64,000 nt of DNA, from assembly GCF_002055535.1 (NCBI RefSeq), contig NZ_LN831034.1, forward strand, positions 1,850,863 to 1,914,862. The letters are read 5' to 3'. Below the pieces are notes generated by a model. The model worked only from the letters and a program-made list of their open reading frames with translations. It had not been told where the DNA came from and made no database searches. This DNA comes from Streptococcus pyogenes (GTDB taxonomy: Bacteria; Bacillota; Bacilli; Lactobacillales; Streptococcaceae). The position numbers were made by a program, and so were the translations under genes. Positions 37,705 to 47,859 of this stretch are shown here, one piece after another. Each line of letters begins with the position of its first letter. Positions within the stretch are counted from its first letter, which is position 1.

Positions 37705-38539
37705 GTTTTAGTACCTCTCTTAGCTCCTCTAAGGTAATAGGCAAAGAAGAGATAGGTATTCCTCTATCAACAAGCCTTTGAGCAAGTTTAGTCACCTTAG
37801 GAACTCCTAACTGTTTTTTCTCAAGCAAACTGACTTGTTGAAAAATTGTTTTGGGTTTTCCTGATAAAATAATTTTACCTTTGTCAAGAACATATACAAA
37901 ATCTGCGTAATTGGCCACATCATCCATCAGATGGGTTACTAAAACAATAGTCATGCCAGATTGGTGTAACTTTTTAAAAATAGTCATTAATTCTTTACGC
38001 CCTTTAGGATCAAGACCAGCAGTCGGTTCATCTAAAACTAAAACCTTTGGCTGCATAGCAAGGATACCCGCAATAGCAACACGACGCATTTGACCCCCTG
38101 AGAGTTCAAATGGATTCTTTTCAAAAAGATTTTCTGAAATCCCAACAAGAGCTAGTTTTTCACGCGCTAAAGCTTCTGCTTCCTCCGGAGAGACCCCAAA
38201 ATTTTGAGGGCCAAAAGCAACATCTTTCAAAACTGTCTCTTCAAATAGTTGACTTTCTGGAAATTGAAAAACTAATCCTACATGTTTTCGAATAGATTTA
38301 ATCTCTTTATTTTTAGAGTGATTCGTTATATCTTGTTTATCTACGCTGACAATTCCCGTTGTCGGAACGTGTAAACCATTTAGCAATTGCATAATGGTCG
38401 ATTTCCCGGATCCAGTATGTCCGATAAAAGCCGTATAAGAACCATCTAAAATATCTAAATTAATGTTAAAAAGGGCACGCCCTTCAAAAGGAGTCCCTGC
38501 TTGATAAGTATAACTTACATTTTGGAGATTAATTGACAT
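37697..38539 (-). CDS. ecfA2: ECF transporter ATPase EcfA2
   Basis: A 280-residue ABC ATPase. Walker [11 protein letters not shown]-loop [13 protein letters not shown], signature [13 protein letters not shown], Walker [13 protein letters not shown] and H-loop VTHLMDD are all intact. The C-terminal extension ([19 protein letters not shown]) is characteristic of EcfA subunits. Its start overlaps the end of ecfA1 by 25 bases. Confidence 0.95.
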
Positions 38540-39354
38540 AACTGATTTTCTAATTCCTTTTCTGTGAGATATCCATAGTCAACAGGATAACCTTCTTCTT
38601 GAAGCATCTGTACAACAGATGTTGTAAAAGGGATATCAAGACCTAATTGGAGTAGTTCATCCCCTCTTGCAAATAATTGTTCTGGTGTTGATGTTGATTC
38701 CACTTGACCATCTTTCATCACTAAAACTCTATCACTAAGAGCAACTTCATCTAAGTCATGAGTAATGGAAATAACAGTCAGCTGGTAGTCGTCACGGATG
38801 TTTTTTATAGTTTTGATTAACTCTAATCGTCCTTTAGGGTCAAGCATACTAGTAGCTTCATCTAAAATAATAATTTTAGGCTTCATAGCAACTGCACCTG
38901 CAATAGCTACGCGCTGTTTTTGGCCACCAGATAAACGGGCTGGTTCTTTTTCTTTAAAGTTCTGCATGCCGACTAACTCTAAAGCATGATTAACCCTCTC
39001 TTTTATATCTTCATGTGCAATACCTTTATTTTCAAGCCCAAAAGCAACATCATCTTCAACAGTTGCTCCAACAAACTGATTATCAGGGTTTTGAAAGACC
39101 ATACCAATTTTATGACGAATTTCCCAAACATTAGTTATGGTTAGTAGATCTCCATCAACAATAATAGACCCTGATTCTGGTTCCAATAATCCATCAATTA
39201 ACCGAATAGTCGTTGATTTACCAGATCCATTATGGCCAATGATAGACAGCCACTCACCTTGTTTCACATGAAACGATACGCCATCTAATGTTGGTTTTTC
39301 TTGGTCTTTATGGTAATTAAATGTAACTTTTTTAAGTTCAATAATAGCTGACAT
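38515..39354 (-). CDS. ecfA1: ECF transporter ATPase EcfA1
   Basis: A 279-residue ABC ATPase starting [17 protein letters not shown] at 39354, directly after the pgsA stop. Walker [11 protein letters not shown], signature [13 protein letters not shown], Walker [13 protein letters not shown] and H-loop ITHDLDEV are intact. With EcfA2 it forms the heterodimeric motor for EcfT. A near-consensus parS-like palindrome lies within this coding sequence at 39260-39275. Confidence 0.95.
39260..39275. promoter_or_regulatory. Candidate parS site for ParB
   Basis: TGTTTCACATGAAACG differs from the parS consensus TGTTTCACGTGAAACA at two of 16 positions. It lies about 24 kb from parB, in the origin-proximal region where parS sites cluster. 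Confidence 0.5.
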
Positions 39355-39355
39355 G

Positions 39356-39898
39356 TTATTTAAACGTATCCTTAAAAAGAAAGCTTGCTCCTTTAAAATA
39401 ATCATATCCAGAATAAATAGTGAAAAAAAGAGCAATATAGAGTAAGACGTTTCCTAGGAATATCCAATGGCAAAGTAATAAAATAATAGACAACATTTGT
39501 GTCGCTGTTTTGATTTTTCCCGGCATAGCAGCTGCAAGGACCTTTCCTCCGGTTTCAACAAGTAGTAATCGAAGACCAGTTACTGCCAATTCTCGGCAAA
39601 TAATAACAGCTGACACCCACGCAGGAACTAAGCCAAGTCCAACTAACATGATAAAGGCACTCATGACAAGCATCTTATCTGCTAGAGGATCGGCAAACTT
39701 TCCAAAATTACTGGCTACATGCCACTTACGCGCAAGATACCCATCTAGATAATCGGTAAAACTGGCAATTGCAAAAATCACAGCTGCAAAAATATGCCAC
39801 CCCACCTTATTAGATGAGGAAGTAATAAAAAGAAAGAAAGGAATCATTGCGATTCGAACAAGAGTTAATAGATTAGGAATATTTTCTTTTTTTATCAT
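39356..39898 (-). CDS. pgsA: CDP-diacylglycerol--glycerol-3-phosphate 3-phosphatidyltransferase
   Basis: A 180-residue integral membrane enzyme making phosphatidylglycerol phosphate. The CDP-alcohol phosphotransferase motif DGx2ARx8Gx3Dx3D is seen in DYLDGYLARKWHVASNFGKFADPLADK (about residues 49-75). About five to six membrane helices. It lies 13 bases after the rodZ-like gene, and its stop nearly touches the ecfA1 start. Confidence 0.96.
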   Translation of the reverse strand: MIKKENIPNLLTLVRIAMIPFFLFITSSSNKVGWHIFAAVIFAIASFTDYLDGYLARKWHVASNFGKFADPLADKMLVMSAFIMLVGLGLVPAWVSAVIICRELAVTGLRLLLVETGGKVLAAAMPGKIKTATQMLSIILLLCHWIFLGNVLLYIALFFTIYSGYDYFKGASFLFKDTFK

Positions 39899-39911
39899 TA
39901 GTCTACCTTAA

Positions 39912-40937
39912 TTATTGGATCTTAAACGTGATATAACTTAAGTCAGTACTTGTTAAAGGTGATAGATCAACAGGTTGTCCATCAATTGTTACAGATACAC
40001 CTTTTGTCACACCAAGTGTCAACAATGATTCTGTTATTTCTGCAGGTAAAGTCGCTGTATAAGTTGGCGAGTCTTGAGTCAATGTTATACCACCTTCACC
40101 AATTTCTGAATTTGTTAGAGAAATCCAACTACTTTGTGCCTCGGTTAAAGACACACTGATATCAACGGTCTCTTTAGATTTAGTAACAGTCGCTATTAAA
40201 TAATTACCCGACCCCTCAGTTGTGACTTGAGTTTTGCGATCATTTGAATTATTTTTTAAACCGTTAGTAGACTGCTCAGAGGCTTTAAGCAAAGCAACTT
40301 CAGCTTCTTTAGCTCTTTGACTCTTTTCGAATTGTTGCCAAACACCTAAAATGATAACACTGATAATTGCAAAAGCAATCGTTCCTAATATAACTATGGG
40401 AAATAGTGACGTTTTAGAACGACTGTCAGTGCTATTTCGCCTCATACGTGACACATTTTTTTTAGGAATTAACCTGTTATCTGATTTAAATTGGCTAACA
40501 GGCGATATCGTTTTTAGTGGCGATTTGCTATCTAAACCAACAGTCTTTACAGGGATAACTAAGGTTTCTTTGTTTTTAGAAACTTCTAACGGTTGACCAT
40601 ACCCCATGCTCTGATGTGATAACAACTTCTCTTGTAATCGTTTCTTACTTAACTTCTCTTCAACAATCTCAGTTACAGATTTTATATCACTGTCTTTTTT
40701 GGAATTAACTTGATAACGGTATCGTCTTTTTAAAGTATTGAAATCTAACTCAACAATGTCAGCATATTCTTTTAAAAATTGATCAAATTTTTCTTCCGGA
40801 ATAATTTTAAACTGATCCAATTCCATTGCCAGCAAGTAATGGGAAGAAATCCCTGTCTTCAATTCTATATCATCTAGTGTGATATTTTTTCCAACACGCG
40901 ATTCTCTTAACACTTCACCAAGACTTTTTTCACTCAT
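39912..40937 (-). CDS. RodZ-like helix-turn-helix membrane protein (YmfM type)
   Basis: A 341-residue bitopic protein. The N-terminal HTH_25 domain (LGEVLRESRVGKNITLDDIELKTGISSHYLLAMELDQF, about 5-45) is followed by a basic linker, one membrane helix (LFPIVILGTIAFAIISVIILGVW, about 180-202) and an extracellular DUF4115-like beta domain (SLTEAQSSWISLTNSEIGEGGITLTQDSPTYTATLPAEITESLLTLG). In rods RodZ links MreB to the elongation machinery; in cocci without MreB its homologues act in peripheral wall synthesis. Lies between ymfH and pgsA as in many streptococci. Confidence 0.9.
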   Translation of the reverse strand: MSEKSLGEVLRESRVGKNITLDDIELKTGISSHYLLAMELDQFKIIPEEKFDQFLKEYADIVELDFNTLKRRYRYQVNSKKDSDIKSVTEIVEEKLSKKRLQEKLLSHQSMGYGQPLEVSKNKETLVIPVKTVGLDSKSPLKTISPVSQFKSDNRLIPKKNVSRMRRNSTDSRSKTSLFPIVILGTIAFAIISVIILGVWQQFEKSQRAKEAEVALLKASEQSTNGLKNNSNDRKTQVTTEGSGNYLIATVTKSKETVDISVSLTEAQSSWISLTNSEIGEGGITLTQDSPTYTATLPAEITESLLTLGVTKGVSVTIDGQPVDLSPLTSTDLSYITFKIQ

Positions 40938-40986
40938 ACAGGTACCTCAAAAATAATATAGTAACCCTATTATAACAGATTTTCAT

Positions 40987-42276
40987 CTATTTTGGGAAGA
41001 CTGTGAAGTCTGAAGCATCAGCTTTTTCAAAAAATGCTTTTCCAATTGTAACAACATCTTTTAGAGTGAGTCTTTCTATAATTTTTGGAATATCAAAATA
41101 TGTTTCTTTATCAGAATCAGACAGGTATAGACTGAACTGATGGGTTAAATGTTCTATAGAGTCTAAACTCTGAATAAAGTCACCATACATTTCTTTTTTT
41201 AATAGATTTAAGTGCTCATTTGTAAACTCTTTTGATATCTTTATAGTAGCTAATTTTTGACGGATATAGTTAGACATTGCGATAGGCTCTGGTGTATCAA
41301 GTGATATTAATACAAATTGAAAATTATGATGAATTTCAACATCCACATCAAATGAATCGTCTATTTTACCATCTTCATATAGCGTATGATAGATTTTAGA
41401 AGTCCAACCTATAAGCATTGATAAAAATAGCTTCAAGGCAATACGATACGTTAATAGTGAATGCTGAGTTAAGGTCAGATACCCTCGAAAACCAACAACC
41501 AGCTTGGCAGTAGTAACATCCATGTCAACAGAAGATGATTTAATGACAGGATAGTAGTGTAAAGGATCAACAGTTACCCTTTTTCTATCTGGATAGGATA
41601 ATGTGGTTTGAAACCTTTGAATAGCTAAAAAAGTTTCGTCAATATCAATATCACCGACAATGAATAGACTCATATTAGTAGGTTGGTAAAAATAAGTATG
41701 ATGCGTTTCCAATAATATTTTCGTGATCTTTTGAATGGATGCTTTTGAGCCAGCAATATCATTAGCTAAACTTGTTTTTGGAAATAAGTTCTGAAGGATT
41801 CCACTATATGCACGGTAGTCAGCATCATCTTGATACATATCAATTTCTTGCCCGATTATTTTTTTTTCTCTACTAACAGATTCATCTGTTATATTAGCAG
41901 AAAGAACAAAATATTGAAGGAGTTCCAAATTTTCCTGAAATTTACTAGCTGTTGAAAAGAAGAAACTCGTTTGGTTGAAAGTTGTAAAGGCATTTGTCTC
42001 TGCTCCTAGCTGTGTAAACTTTAATGAAATATCTCCACCTGATTCATCTTCAAAGAGTTTATGTTCTAAAAAGTGTGCAATACCTGCTGGAGCATCTCGT
42101 GATTCGTCATCGACTGTCAACTTATTGTCAAGAGAACCGAAACCTACTGTCAACATAGCTGTTTTTTCTAAAAACCCTATTTTTTTTATAAAATAAACAG
42201 TTAAACCATTTTCTAATTTTACATAGTAAAGGTCTTCGTCAATATTAGGATAGTTTATCTTTACTAATTTTGTCAT
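40987..42276 (-). CDS. M16-family zinc peptidase (YmfH type)
   Basis: A 429-residue inverzincin. The inverted zinc motif HxxEH is present as HFLEHKLFED (about residues 69-78), with the second-shell glutamate region further on (TDESVSREKKIIGQEIDMY). This subunit should carry catalytic activity. It is one base after the ymfF stop, so the two are translated together and probably form a heterodimer, as other paired M16 proteins do. Substrate unknown. Confidence 0.9.
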   Translation of the reverse strand: MTKLVKINYPNIDEDLYYVKLENGLTVYFIKKIGFLEKTAMLTVGFGSLDNKLTVDDESRDAPAGIAHFLEHKLFEDESGGDISLKFTQLGAETNAFTTFNQTSFFFSTASKFQENLELLQYFVLSANITDESVSREKKIIGQEIDMYQDDADYRAYSGILQNLFPKTSLANDIAGSKASIQKITKILLETHHTYFYQPTNMSLFIVGDIDIDETFLAIQRFQTTLSYPDRKRVTVDPLHYYPVIKSSSVDMDVTTAKLVVGFRGYLTLTQHSLLTYRIALKLFLSMLIGWTSKIYHTLYEDGKIDDSFDVDVEIHHNFQFVLISLDTPEPIAMSNYIRQKLATIKISKEFTNEHLNLLKKEMYGDFIQSLDSIEHLTHQFSLYLSDSDKETYFDIPKIIERLTLKDVVTIGKAFFEKADASDFTVFPK

Positions 42277-42277
42277 T

Positions 42278-43522
42278 TTATATTCCTTCTAAAAAATAGA
42301 CAGTTTGAAGCTTTAAAAGATTAGCTACTTTAATGATATCTGCTTTATTAACTTCATTAACCCCTTTAATCCAATTTTTAATAGAATAAGAAGAATCAAT
42401 GTAAGAAGATCTGTATATTCTTTCAATTATATTTTTATTATAATCTTCTGATAATAAGGCATTATTCAACAACATCGATCTGGTCTTTTTAATCAATTGT
42501 TCTGAGAATCGTCCCATTTTAATGGCATTTAATTCTTGGATGATTAGTTGTAACGTTTTAGTGCGATGTTGACTGTCAATTCCAGTATAAATTTCAAATA
42601 ATCCTGTATAACTATCAAAACGACACCCTATACTATAAGCAAGTCCTTCTTCTTCTCTAATTTTTATAAAGAGACGGGAATGTGCAAAAGAGCCTAACAA
42701 CCCATTTAAAAGAACTAAAGCATAATAGTCACGTTGTCCAAAAACTGAAGGGAAGTGATAAGCTAATTGTAAAATAGATTGATGAACTGCTCTTTTTTCA
42801 ATAGATTCTTTAATAATATTGACAGAATTTTGTAAATGAAAGAAATTTAGGTTTTTATTTCGGTTATCAAGTGGAAATTGATGAATTAGCTGAACAACGC
42901 GATAATCATCAAAATCTCCTAAAATGAAAATATCAATCTGATCTTCATTGAGCATTTTATGAAATTCTTGATAGCTAGTATAGGCAGTCTCTTTTGCAAT
43001 TAGTTCTGGGCTACCATATTCTGACATTTGTAGATTCTTATTACAATAAAACAATTCTTTTACCTTAAGAGAGCTGTAGTAAAAAGAATCCTCTCTATCT
43101 GACTCGATGTAGTTAATCAAATTATTTTTTTCAGTCTCAAAAACTTTAGGCTGATACTGGGCGATGGATAATAGGGGTGAGAACAAGATATCTTTTAAAA
43201 ACTGAATCATTTCATCTAGTATTTTTTCCCCATTGCAAGCATATCTATCTTGAATAAAAGTAATATCGATATCCACAATATGAACTAACCCTTTTGTTAA
43301 CACGTTAGTTGACAAGCTAGCTCCATAAAGTCGTGCTAATTTTTCTCTAAACTGCCTAACAGTTGGATAACACTCATTAGCTGTTGCTAACATCTGTGCC
43401 ACTAAGACTCTTTTTGCTACTGTTTTTTGGTTCAAATCACCTGAAAAACGAAAGGTAATATGATTGGTTTTAAACTGTTTGGTCTTAATCAGATGAAGTT
43501 GTACTCCCTGAACAATTTTCAT
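42278..43522 (-). CDS. M16-family peptidase homologue without catalytic motif (YmfF type)
   Basis: A 414-residue M16-like protein. The region that would hold HxxEH reads VAQMLATANECYPTVRQFREKLARLYGASLSTNV and lacks the histidines, so it is likely the non-catalytic partner of the adjacent YmfH-type subunit. The C-terminal M16 domain shows IREEEGLAYSIGCRFDSYTGLFEIYTGID. First gene of the minus-strand cluster; divergent from hasA. Confidence 0.88.
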   Translation of the reverse strand: MKIVQGVQLHLIKTKQFKTNHITFRFSGDLNQKTVAKRVLVAQMLATANECYPTVRQFREKLARLYGASLSTNVLTKGLVHIVDIDITFIQDRYACNGEKILDEMIQFLKDILFSPLLSIAQYQPKVFETEKNNLINYIESDREDSFYYSSLKVKELFYCNKNLQMSEYGSPELIAKETAYTSYQEFHKMLNEDQIDIFILGDFDDYRVVQLIHQFPLDNRNKNLNFFHLQNSVNIIKESIEKRAVHQSILQLAYHFPSVFGQRDYYALVLLNGLLGSFAHSRLFIKIREEEGLAYSIGCRFDSYTGLFEIYTGIDSQHRTKTLQLIIQELNAIKMGRFSEQLIKKTRSMLLNNALLSEDYNKNIIERIYRSSYIDSSYSIKNWIKGVNEVNKADIIKVANLLKLQTVYFLEGI

Positions 43523-43718
43523 AATGTTTCCTTAATAAATAGTGTGATCCTTACGATTATACCATTTTTATTCAGGTTAGGTGAGTGATAACTTTTTTTG
43601 ACTTAATTGTCGGGATTCTAGTGTTAGTAAAATATAGTTTTCTACAATATATCCTTTACCAGTTATCATATTTCTTGATATTTTTTAAAAATCAAAATAT
43701 ATCTATTTTTTTCACAAA

Positions 43719-43901
43719 ATTAGATAAAACTATTTGAAAAGTTTGCTAAAATAATTTATAACAATTCAATTATTTTGAGATAATTTATATTAAATAAATT
43801 ATCCTGATTTTTCTTTTTTTGGGGGAAATTTTTTAATTTAAATACATTTTTATTAAAAATATTTCTATGACTAGTTGACATTACCCCTTATTTATATTAG
43901 A
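43719..43901 (+). promoter_or_regulatory. CovR-type ATTARA motifs upstream of hasA
   Basis: ATTAGA at 43719 and at 43896 (overlapping the -10 box), ATTAAA at 43789 and 43852, and the complement TTTAAT at 43832. CovR, the response regulator repressing the capsule operon in group A streptococci, is known to bind ATTARA elements at this promoter. The motifs are seen; binding is from published work as I recall it. Confidence 0.75.
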
Positions 43902-43903
43902 AT
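43875..43903 (+). promoter_or_regulatory. has operon promoter
   Basis: TTGACA (43875-43880), 17-base spacer, TAGAAT (43898-43903); about 50 bases before the hasA GTG start. Confidence 0.88.
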
Positions 43904-43952
43904 ATCGAGGTCCCTGTCTTTCAAGGAAATTAAAAAAGAAAGAGGTGTAATT

Positions 43953-45212
43953 GTGCCTATTTTTAAAAAAACTTTAATTGTTTTATCCTTTATTTTTTTG
44001 ATATCTATCTTGATTTATCTAAATATGTATCTATTTGGAACATCAACTGTAGGAATTTATGGAGTAATATTAATAACCTATCTAGTTATTAAACTTGGAT
44101 TATCTTTCCTTTATGAGCCATTTAAAGGAAAGCCACATGACTATAAAGTTGCTGCTGTAATTCCTTCTTATAATGAAGATGCCGAGTCATTATTAGAAAC
44201 TCTTAAAAGTGTGTTAGCACAGACCTATCCGTTATCAGAAATTTATATTGTTGATGATGGGAGTTCAAACACAGATGCAATACAATTAATTGAAGAGTAT
44301 GTAAATAGAGAAGTGGATATTTGTCGAAACGTTATCGTTCACCGTTCCCTTGTCAATAAAGGAAAACGCCATGCTCAAGCGTGGGCATTTGAAAGATCTG
44401 ACGCTGACGTTTTTTTAACCGTAGATTCAGATACTTATATCTATCCAAATGCCTTAGAAGAACTCCTAAAAAGCTTCAATGATGAGACAGTTTATGCTGC
44501 AACAGGACATTTGAATGCTAGAAACAGACAAACTAATCTATTAACGCGACTTACAGATATCCGTTACGATAATGCCTTTGGGGTGGAGCGTGCTGCTCAA
44601 TCATTAACAGGTAATATTTTAGTTTGCTCAGGACCATTGAGTATTTATCGACGTGAAGTGATTATTCCTAACTTAGAGCGCTATAAAAATCAAACATTCC
44701 TAGGTTTACCTGTTAGCATTGGGGATGATCGATGTTTAACAAATTATGCTATTGATTTAGGACGCACTGTCTACCAATCAACAGCTAGATGTGATACTGA
44801 TGTACCTTTCCAATTAAAAAGTTATTTAAAGCAACAAAATCGATGGAATAAATCTTTTTTTAGAGAATCTATTATTTCTGTTAAAAAAATTCTTTCTAAT
44901 CCCATCGTTGCCTTATGGACTATTTTCGAAGTCGTTATGTTTATGATGTTGATTGTCGCAATTGGGAATCTTTTGTTTAATCAAGCTATTCAATTAGACC
45001 TTATTAAACTTTTTGCCTTTTTATCCATCATCTTTATCGTTGCTTTATGTCGTAATGTTCATTATATGATCAAACATCCTGCTAGTTTTTTGTTATCTCC
45101 TCTGTATGGAATATTACACTTGTTTGTCTTACAGCCCCTAAAACTTTATTCTTTATGCACCATTAAAAATACGGAATGGGGAACACGTAAAAAGGTCACT
45201 ATTTTTAAATAA
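43953..45212 (+). CDS. hasA: Hyaluronan synthase HasA
   Basis: A 419-residue class I hyaluronan synthase beginning at GTG (VPIFKKTLIVLSF), with AGAGGTG eight bases before; a longer in-frame extension would start inside the promoter. Membrane helices flank a cytoplasmic GT2 domain. Visible are IVDDGSSN, the DSD motif in FLTVDSDTYIYP, the acceptor-site GDDRCLTNYAID, and QQNRWNKSF (the QxxRW motif). It alternately adds GlcUA and GlcNAc and extrudes the polymer, forming the capsule. First gene of hasABC. Confidence 0.98.
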   Translation: MPIFKKTLIVLSFIFLISILIYLNMYLFGTSTVGIYGVILITYLVIKLGLSFLYEPFKGKPHDYKVAAVIPSYNEDAESLLETLKSVLAQTYPLSEIYIVDDGSSNTDAIQLIEEYVNREVDICRNVIVHRSLVNKGKRHAQAWAFERSDADVFLTVDSDTYIYPNALEELLKSFNDETVYAATGHLNARNRQTNLLTRLTDIRYDNAFGVERAAQSLTGNILVCSGPLSIYRREVIIPNLERYKNQTFLGLPVSIGDDRCLTNYAIDLGRTVYQSTARCDTDVPFQLKSYLKQQNRWNKSFFRESIISVKKILSNPIVALWTIFEVVMFMMLIVAIGNLLFNQAIQLDLIKLFAFLSIIFIVALCRNVHYMIKHPASFLLSPLYGILHLFVLQPLKLYSLCTIKNTEWGTRKKVTIFK

Positions 45213-45247
45213 TATGTGCATCGAGTAGTTAGAGAAGGAGTAATTTT

Positions 45248-46456
45248 ATGAAAATAGCAGTTGCTGGATCAGGATATGTTGGATTATCACTAGGAGTTCT
45301 TTTATCACTTCAAAACGAAGTCACTATTGTTGATATTCTTCCCTCTAAAGTTGATAAGATTAATAATGGCTTATCACCAATTCAAGATGAATATATTGAA
45401 TATTACTTAAAAAGTAAGCAATTATCTATTAAAGCAACTTTAGATAGCAAAGCAGCTTATAAAGAAGCGGAACTGGTCATTATTGCCACACCTACAAATT
45501 ACAACAGTAGAATTAATTATTTTGATACACAGCATGTTGAAACAGTTATCAAAGAGGTACTAAGCGTTAATAGCCATGCAACTCTTATCATCAAATCAAC
45601 AATTCCAATAGGTTTCATTACTGAAATGAGACAGAAATTCCAAACTGATCGTATTATCTTCAGCCCTGAATTTTTAAGAGAATCTAAAGCTTTATATGAC
45701 AACTTATATCCAAGCCGAATTATTGTTTCTTGTGAAGAAAACGATTCTCCAAAAGTAAAGGCAGACGCAGAAAAATTTGCACTTTTATTAAAGTCTGCAG
45801 CTAAAAAAAATAATGTACCAGTACTTATTATGGGAGCTTCAGAAGCTGAAGCAGTAAAACTATTTGCCAATACTTATTTAGCGTTAAGGGTAGCTTATTT
45901 TAATGAGTTAGACACTTACGCAGAATCGAGAAAATTAAATAGTCACATGATTATTCAAGGAATTTCTTATGATGATCGAATAGGAATGCATTATAATAAC
46001 CCATCATTTGGTTATGGAGGTTATTGTCTACCTAAAGATACGAAGCAATTATTGGCAAATTACAATAATATTCCTCAAACGCTAATTGAAGCTATCGTTT
46101 CATCAAATAATGTGCGCAAGTCCTATATTGCTAAGCAAATTATCAACGTCTTAGAAGAGCGGGAGTCCCCAGTAAAAGTAGTCGGGGTTTACCGTTTAAT
46201 TATGAAAAGTAACTCAGATAATTTTAGAGAAAGTGCTATCAAAGATGTTATTGACATTCTTAAAAGTAAAGACATTAAGATAATTATTTATGAGCCAATG
46301 TTAAACAAACTTGAATCTGAAGATCAATCTGTACTTGTAAATGATTTAGAGAATTTCAAGAAACAAGCAAATATTATCGTAACTAATCGCTATGATAATG
46401 AATTACAAGATGTTAAAAATAAAGTTTACAGTAGAGATATTTTTAATAGAGACTAG
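45248..46456 (+). CDS. hasB: UDP-glucose 6-dehydrogenase HasB
   Basis: A 402-residue enzyme that oxidises UDP-glucose to UDP-glucuronate with two NAD+, supplying hasA. N-terminal Rossmann motif [11 protein letters not shown]; the catalytic cysteine lies in [13 protein letters not shown] (about residue 260); the C-terminal UDP-binding domain includes [28 protein letters not shown] precedes ATG; 35 bases after hasA. Confidence 0.97.
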   Translation: MKIAVAGSGYVGLSLGVLLSLQNEVTIVDILPSKVDKINNGLSPIQDEYIEYYLKSKQLSIKATLDSKAAYKEAELVIIATPTNYNSRINYFDTQHVETVIKEVLSVNSHATLIIKSTIPIGFITEMRQKFQTDRIIFSPEFLRESKALYDNLYPSRIIVSCEENDSPKVKADAEKFALLLKSAAKKNNVPVLIMGASEAEAVKLFANTYLALRVAYFNELDTYAESRKLNSHMIIQGISYDDRIGMHYNNPSFGYGGYCLPKDTKQLLANYNNIPQTLIEAIVSSNNVRKSYIAKQIINVLEERESPVKVVGVYRLIMKSNSDNFRESAIKDVIDILKSKDIKIIIYEPMLNKLESEDQSVLVNDLENFKKQANIIVTNRYDNELQDVKNKVYSRDIFNRD

Positions 46457-46637
46457 CCATGTCTTCATCTATAACAATAATATTCATTTTTACTTTAAAA
46501 GAACTGCAGTTGGTGGTATGATTGAGCACTATGAAATAGTCGAAAAATCATATGAAAACGTAACATGATGTCAAATGAATTCCGTTCTGAAAACGAATGT
46601 CACTAAGCCATAGATTATAAAAAGTGAGGAGTTACTG

Positions 46638-47552
46638 ATGACCAAAGTCAGAAAAGCCATTATTCCTGCTGCAGGTCTAGGAACACGTTTTTTACCTGCT
46701 ACCAAAGCTCTTGCCAAAGAGATGTTGCCCATCGTTGATAAACCAACCATCCAGTTTATCGTCGAAGAAGCGCTAAAATCTGGCATCGAGGAAATCCTTG
46801 TGGTGACCGGAAAAGCTAAACGCTCTATCGAGGACCATTTTGATTCAAACTTTGAATTAGAATACAACCTCCAAGCTAAGGGGAAAAATGAACTGTTGAA
46901 ATTAGTGGATGAAACCACTGCCATTAACCTTCATTTTATCCGTCAAAGCCACCCAAGAGGGCTGGGAGATGCTGTCTTACAAGCCAAAGCCTTTGTGGGC
47001 AATGAACCCTTTGTGGTCATGCTTGGAGATGACTTAATGGACATTACAAATGCATCCGCTAAACCTCTCACCAAACAACTCATGGAGGACTATGACAAGA
47101 CGCATGCATCCACTATCGCTGTGATGAAAGTTCCTCATGAAGATGTGTCTAGCTATGGGGTTATCGCTCCTCAAGGCAAGGCTGTCAAGGGCCTTTACAG
47201 TGTAGACACCTTTGTTGAAAAACCACAACCAGAAGATGCGCCTAGTGATTTGGCTATTATTGGTCGTTACCTCCTAACCCCTGAAATTTTTGGTATTTTG
47301 GAAAGACAGACCCCTGGAGCAGGTAACGAAGTGCAACTCACAGATGCTATCGATACCCTCAATAAAACTCAGCGTGTCTTTGCACGAGAATTTAAAGGCA
47401 ATCGTTACGATGTTGGGGATAAATTTGGATTCATGAAAACATCTATCGACTATGCCTTAGAACACCCACAGGTCAAAGAGGACTTGAAAAATTACATTAT
47501 CAAACTAGGAAAAGCTTTGGAAAAAAGTAAAGTACCAACACATTCAAAGTAA
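46638..47552 (+). CDS. hasC: UTP--glucose-1-phosphate uridylyltransferase HasC
   Basis: A 304-residue GalU-type pyrophosphorylase forming UDP-glucose. Nucleotide-binding motif [26 protein letters not shown] (about 10-35), GDDLMDI and FVEKP blocks are intact. It lies 181 bases after hasB. Hand counts of sample lines suggest higher GC (about 43 percent) than hasB (about 33 percent), so it may descend from the housekeeping galU rather than share the history of hasAB. The operon terminator begins within its last codons. Confidence 0.96.
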   Translation: MTKVRKAIIPAAGLGTRFLPATKALAKEMLPIVDKPTIQFIVEEALKSGIEEILVVTGKAKRSIEDHFDSNFELEYNLQAKGKNELLKLVDETTAINLHFIRQSHPRGLGDAVLQAKAFVGNEPFVVMLGDDLMDITNASAKPLTKQLMEDYDKTHASTIAVMKVPHEDVSSYGVIAPQGKAVKGLYSVDTFVEKPQPEDAPSDLAIIGRYLLTPEIFGILERQTPGAGNEVQLTDAIDTLNKTQRVFAREFKGNRYDVGDKFGFMKTSIDYALEHPQVKEDLKNYIIKLGKALEKSKVPTHSK

Positions 47553-47575
47553 TGTGTTGGTACTTTACTTTTTTC
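47527..47575 (+). terminator. Terminator of the has operon, overlapping the hasC stop
   Basis: Perfect 18-base stem GTAAAGTACCAACACATT / AATGTGTTGGTACTTTAC with a six-base loop; the hasC stop codon (47550-47552) ends the loop and enters the stem. A T-run follows. Confidence 0.92.
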
Positions 47576-47826
47576 CTTGTTTATAGCAACTTAAGTTTAT
47601 ATCTTGAAAATTGTCAACGTTCCAAAATATAAAAGTTTTGTGTTATACAACTTTACTAGAGGGACATATTAATAATAGGATTTATACGTAGAAAAATGAT
47701 AAACATAAGTACAGCTTTTGTTAAAACTAATTAACAAGAACTTCAAAACTAAATAGTTATTTGGACGAGTATGATACTTTATAAATAGCTCTTATTCAGC
47801 TATTATTATTTATTTCTGTTTTATGC
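47576..47826. other. Gene-free stretch between hasC and rlbA
   Basis: About 250 AT-rich bases without a coding frame; it ends in an extended -10 (TGCTATAAT, TATAAT at 47827-47832) serving rlbA-recF. Confidence 0.55.
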
Positions 47827-47859
47827 TATAATGACTTGAATGACAAAATGGAGATGACA

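Noticed and set aside
43875-43952. N-terminal extension of HasA
   Set aside because: Its start would be inside the -35 box of the has promoter; the GTG at 43953 with AGAGGTG gives the usual 419-residue HasA.
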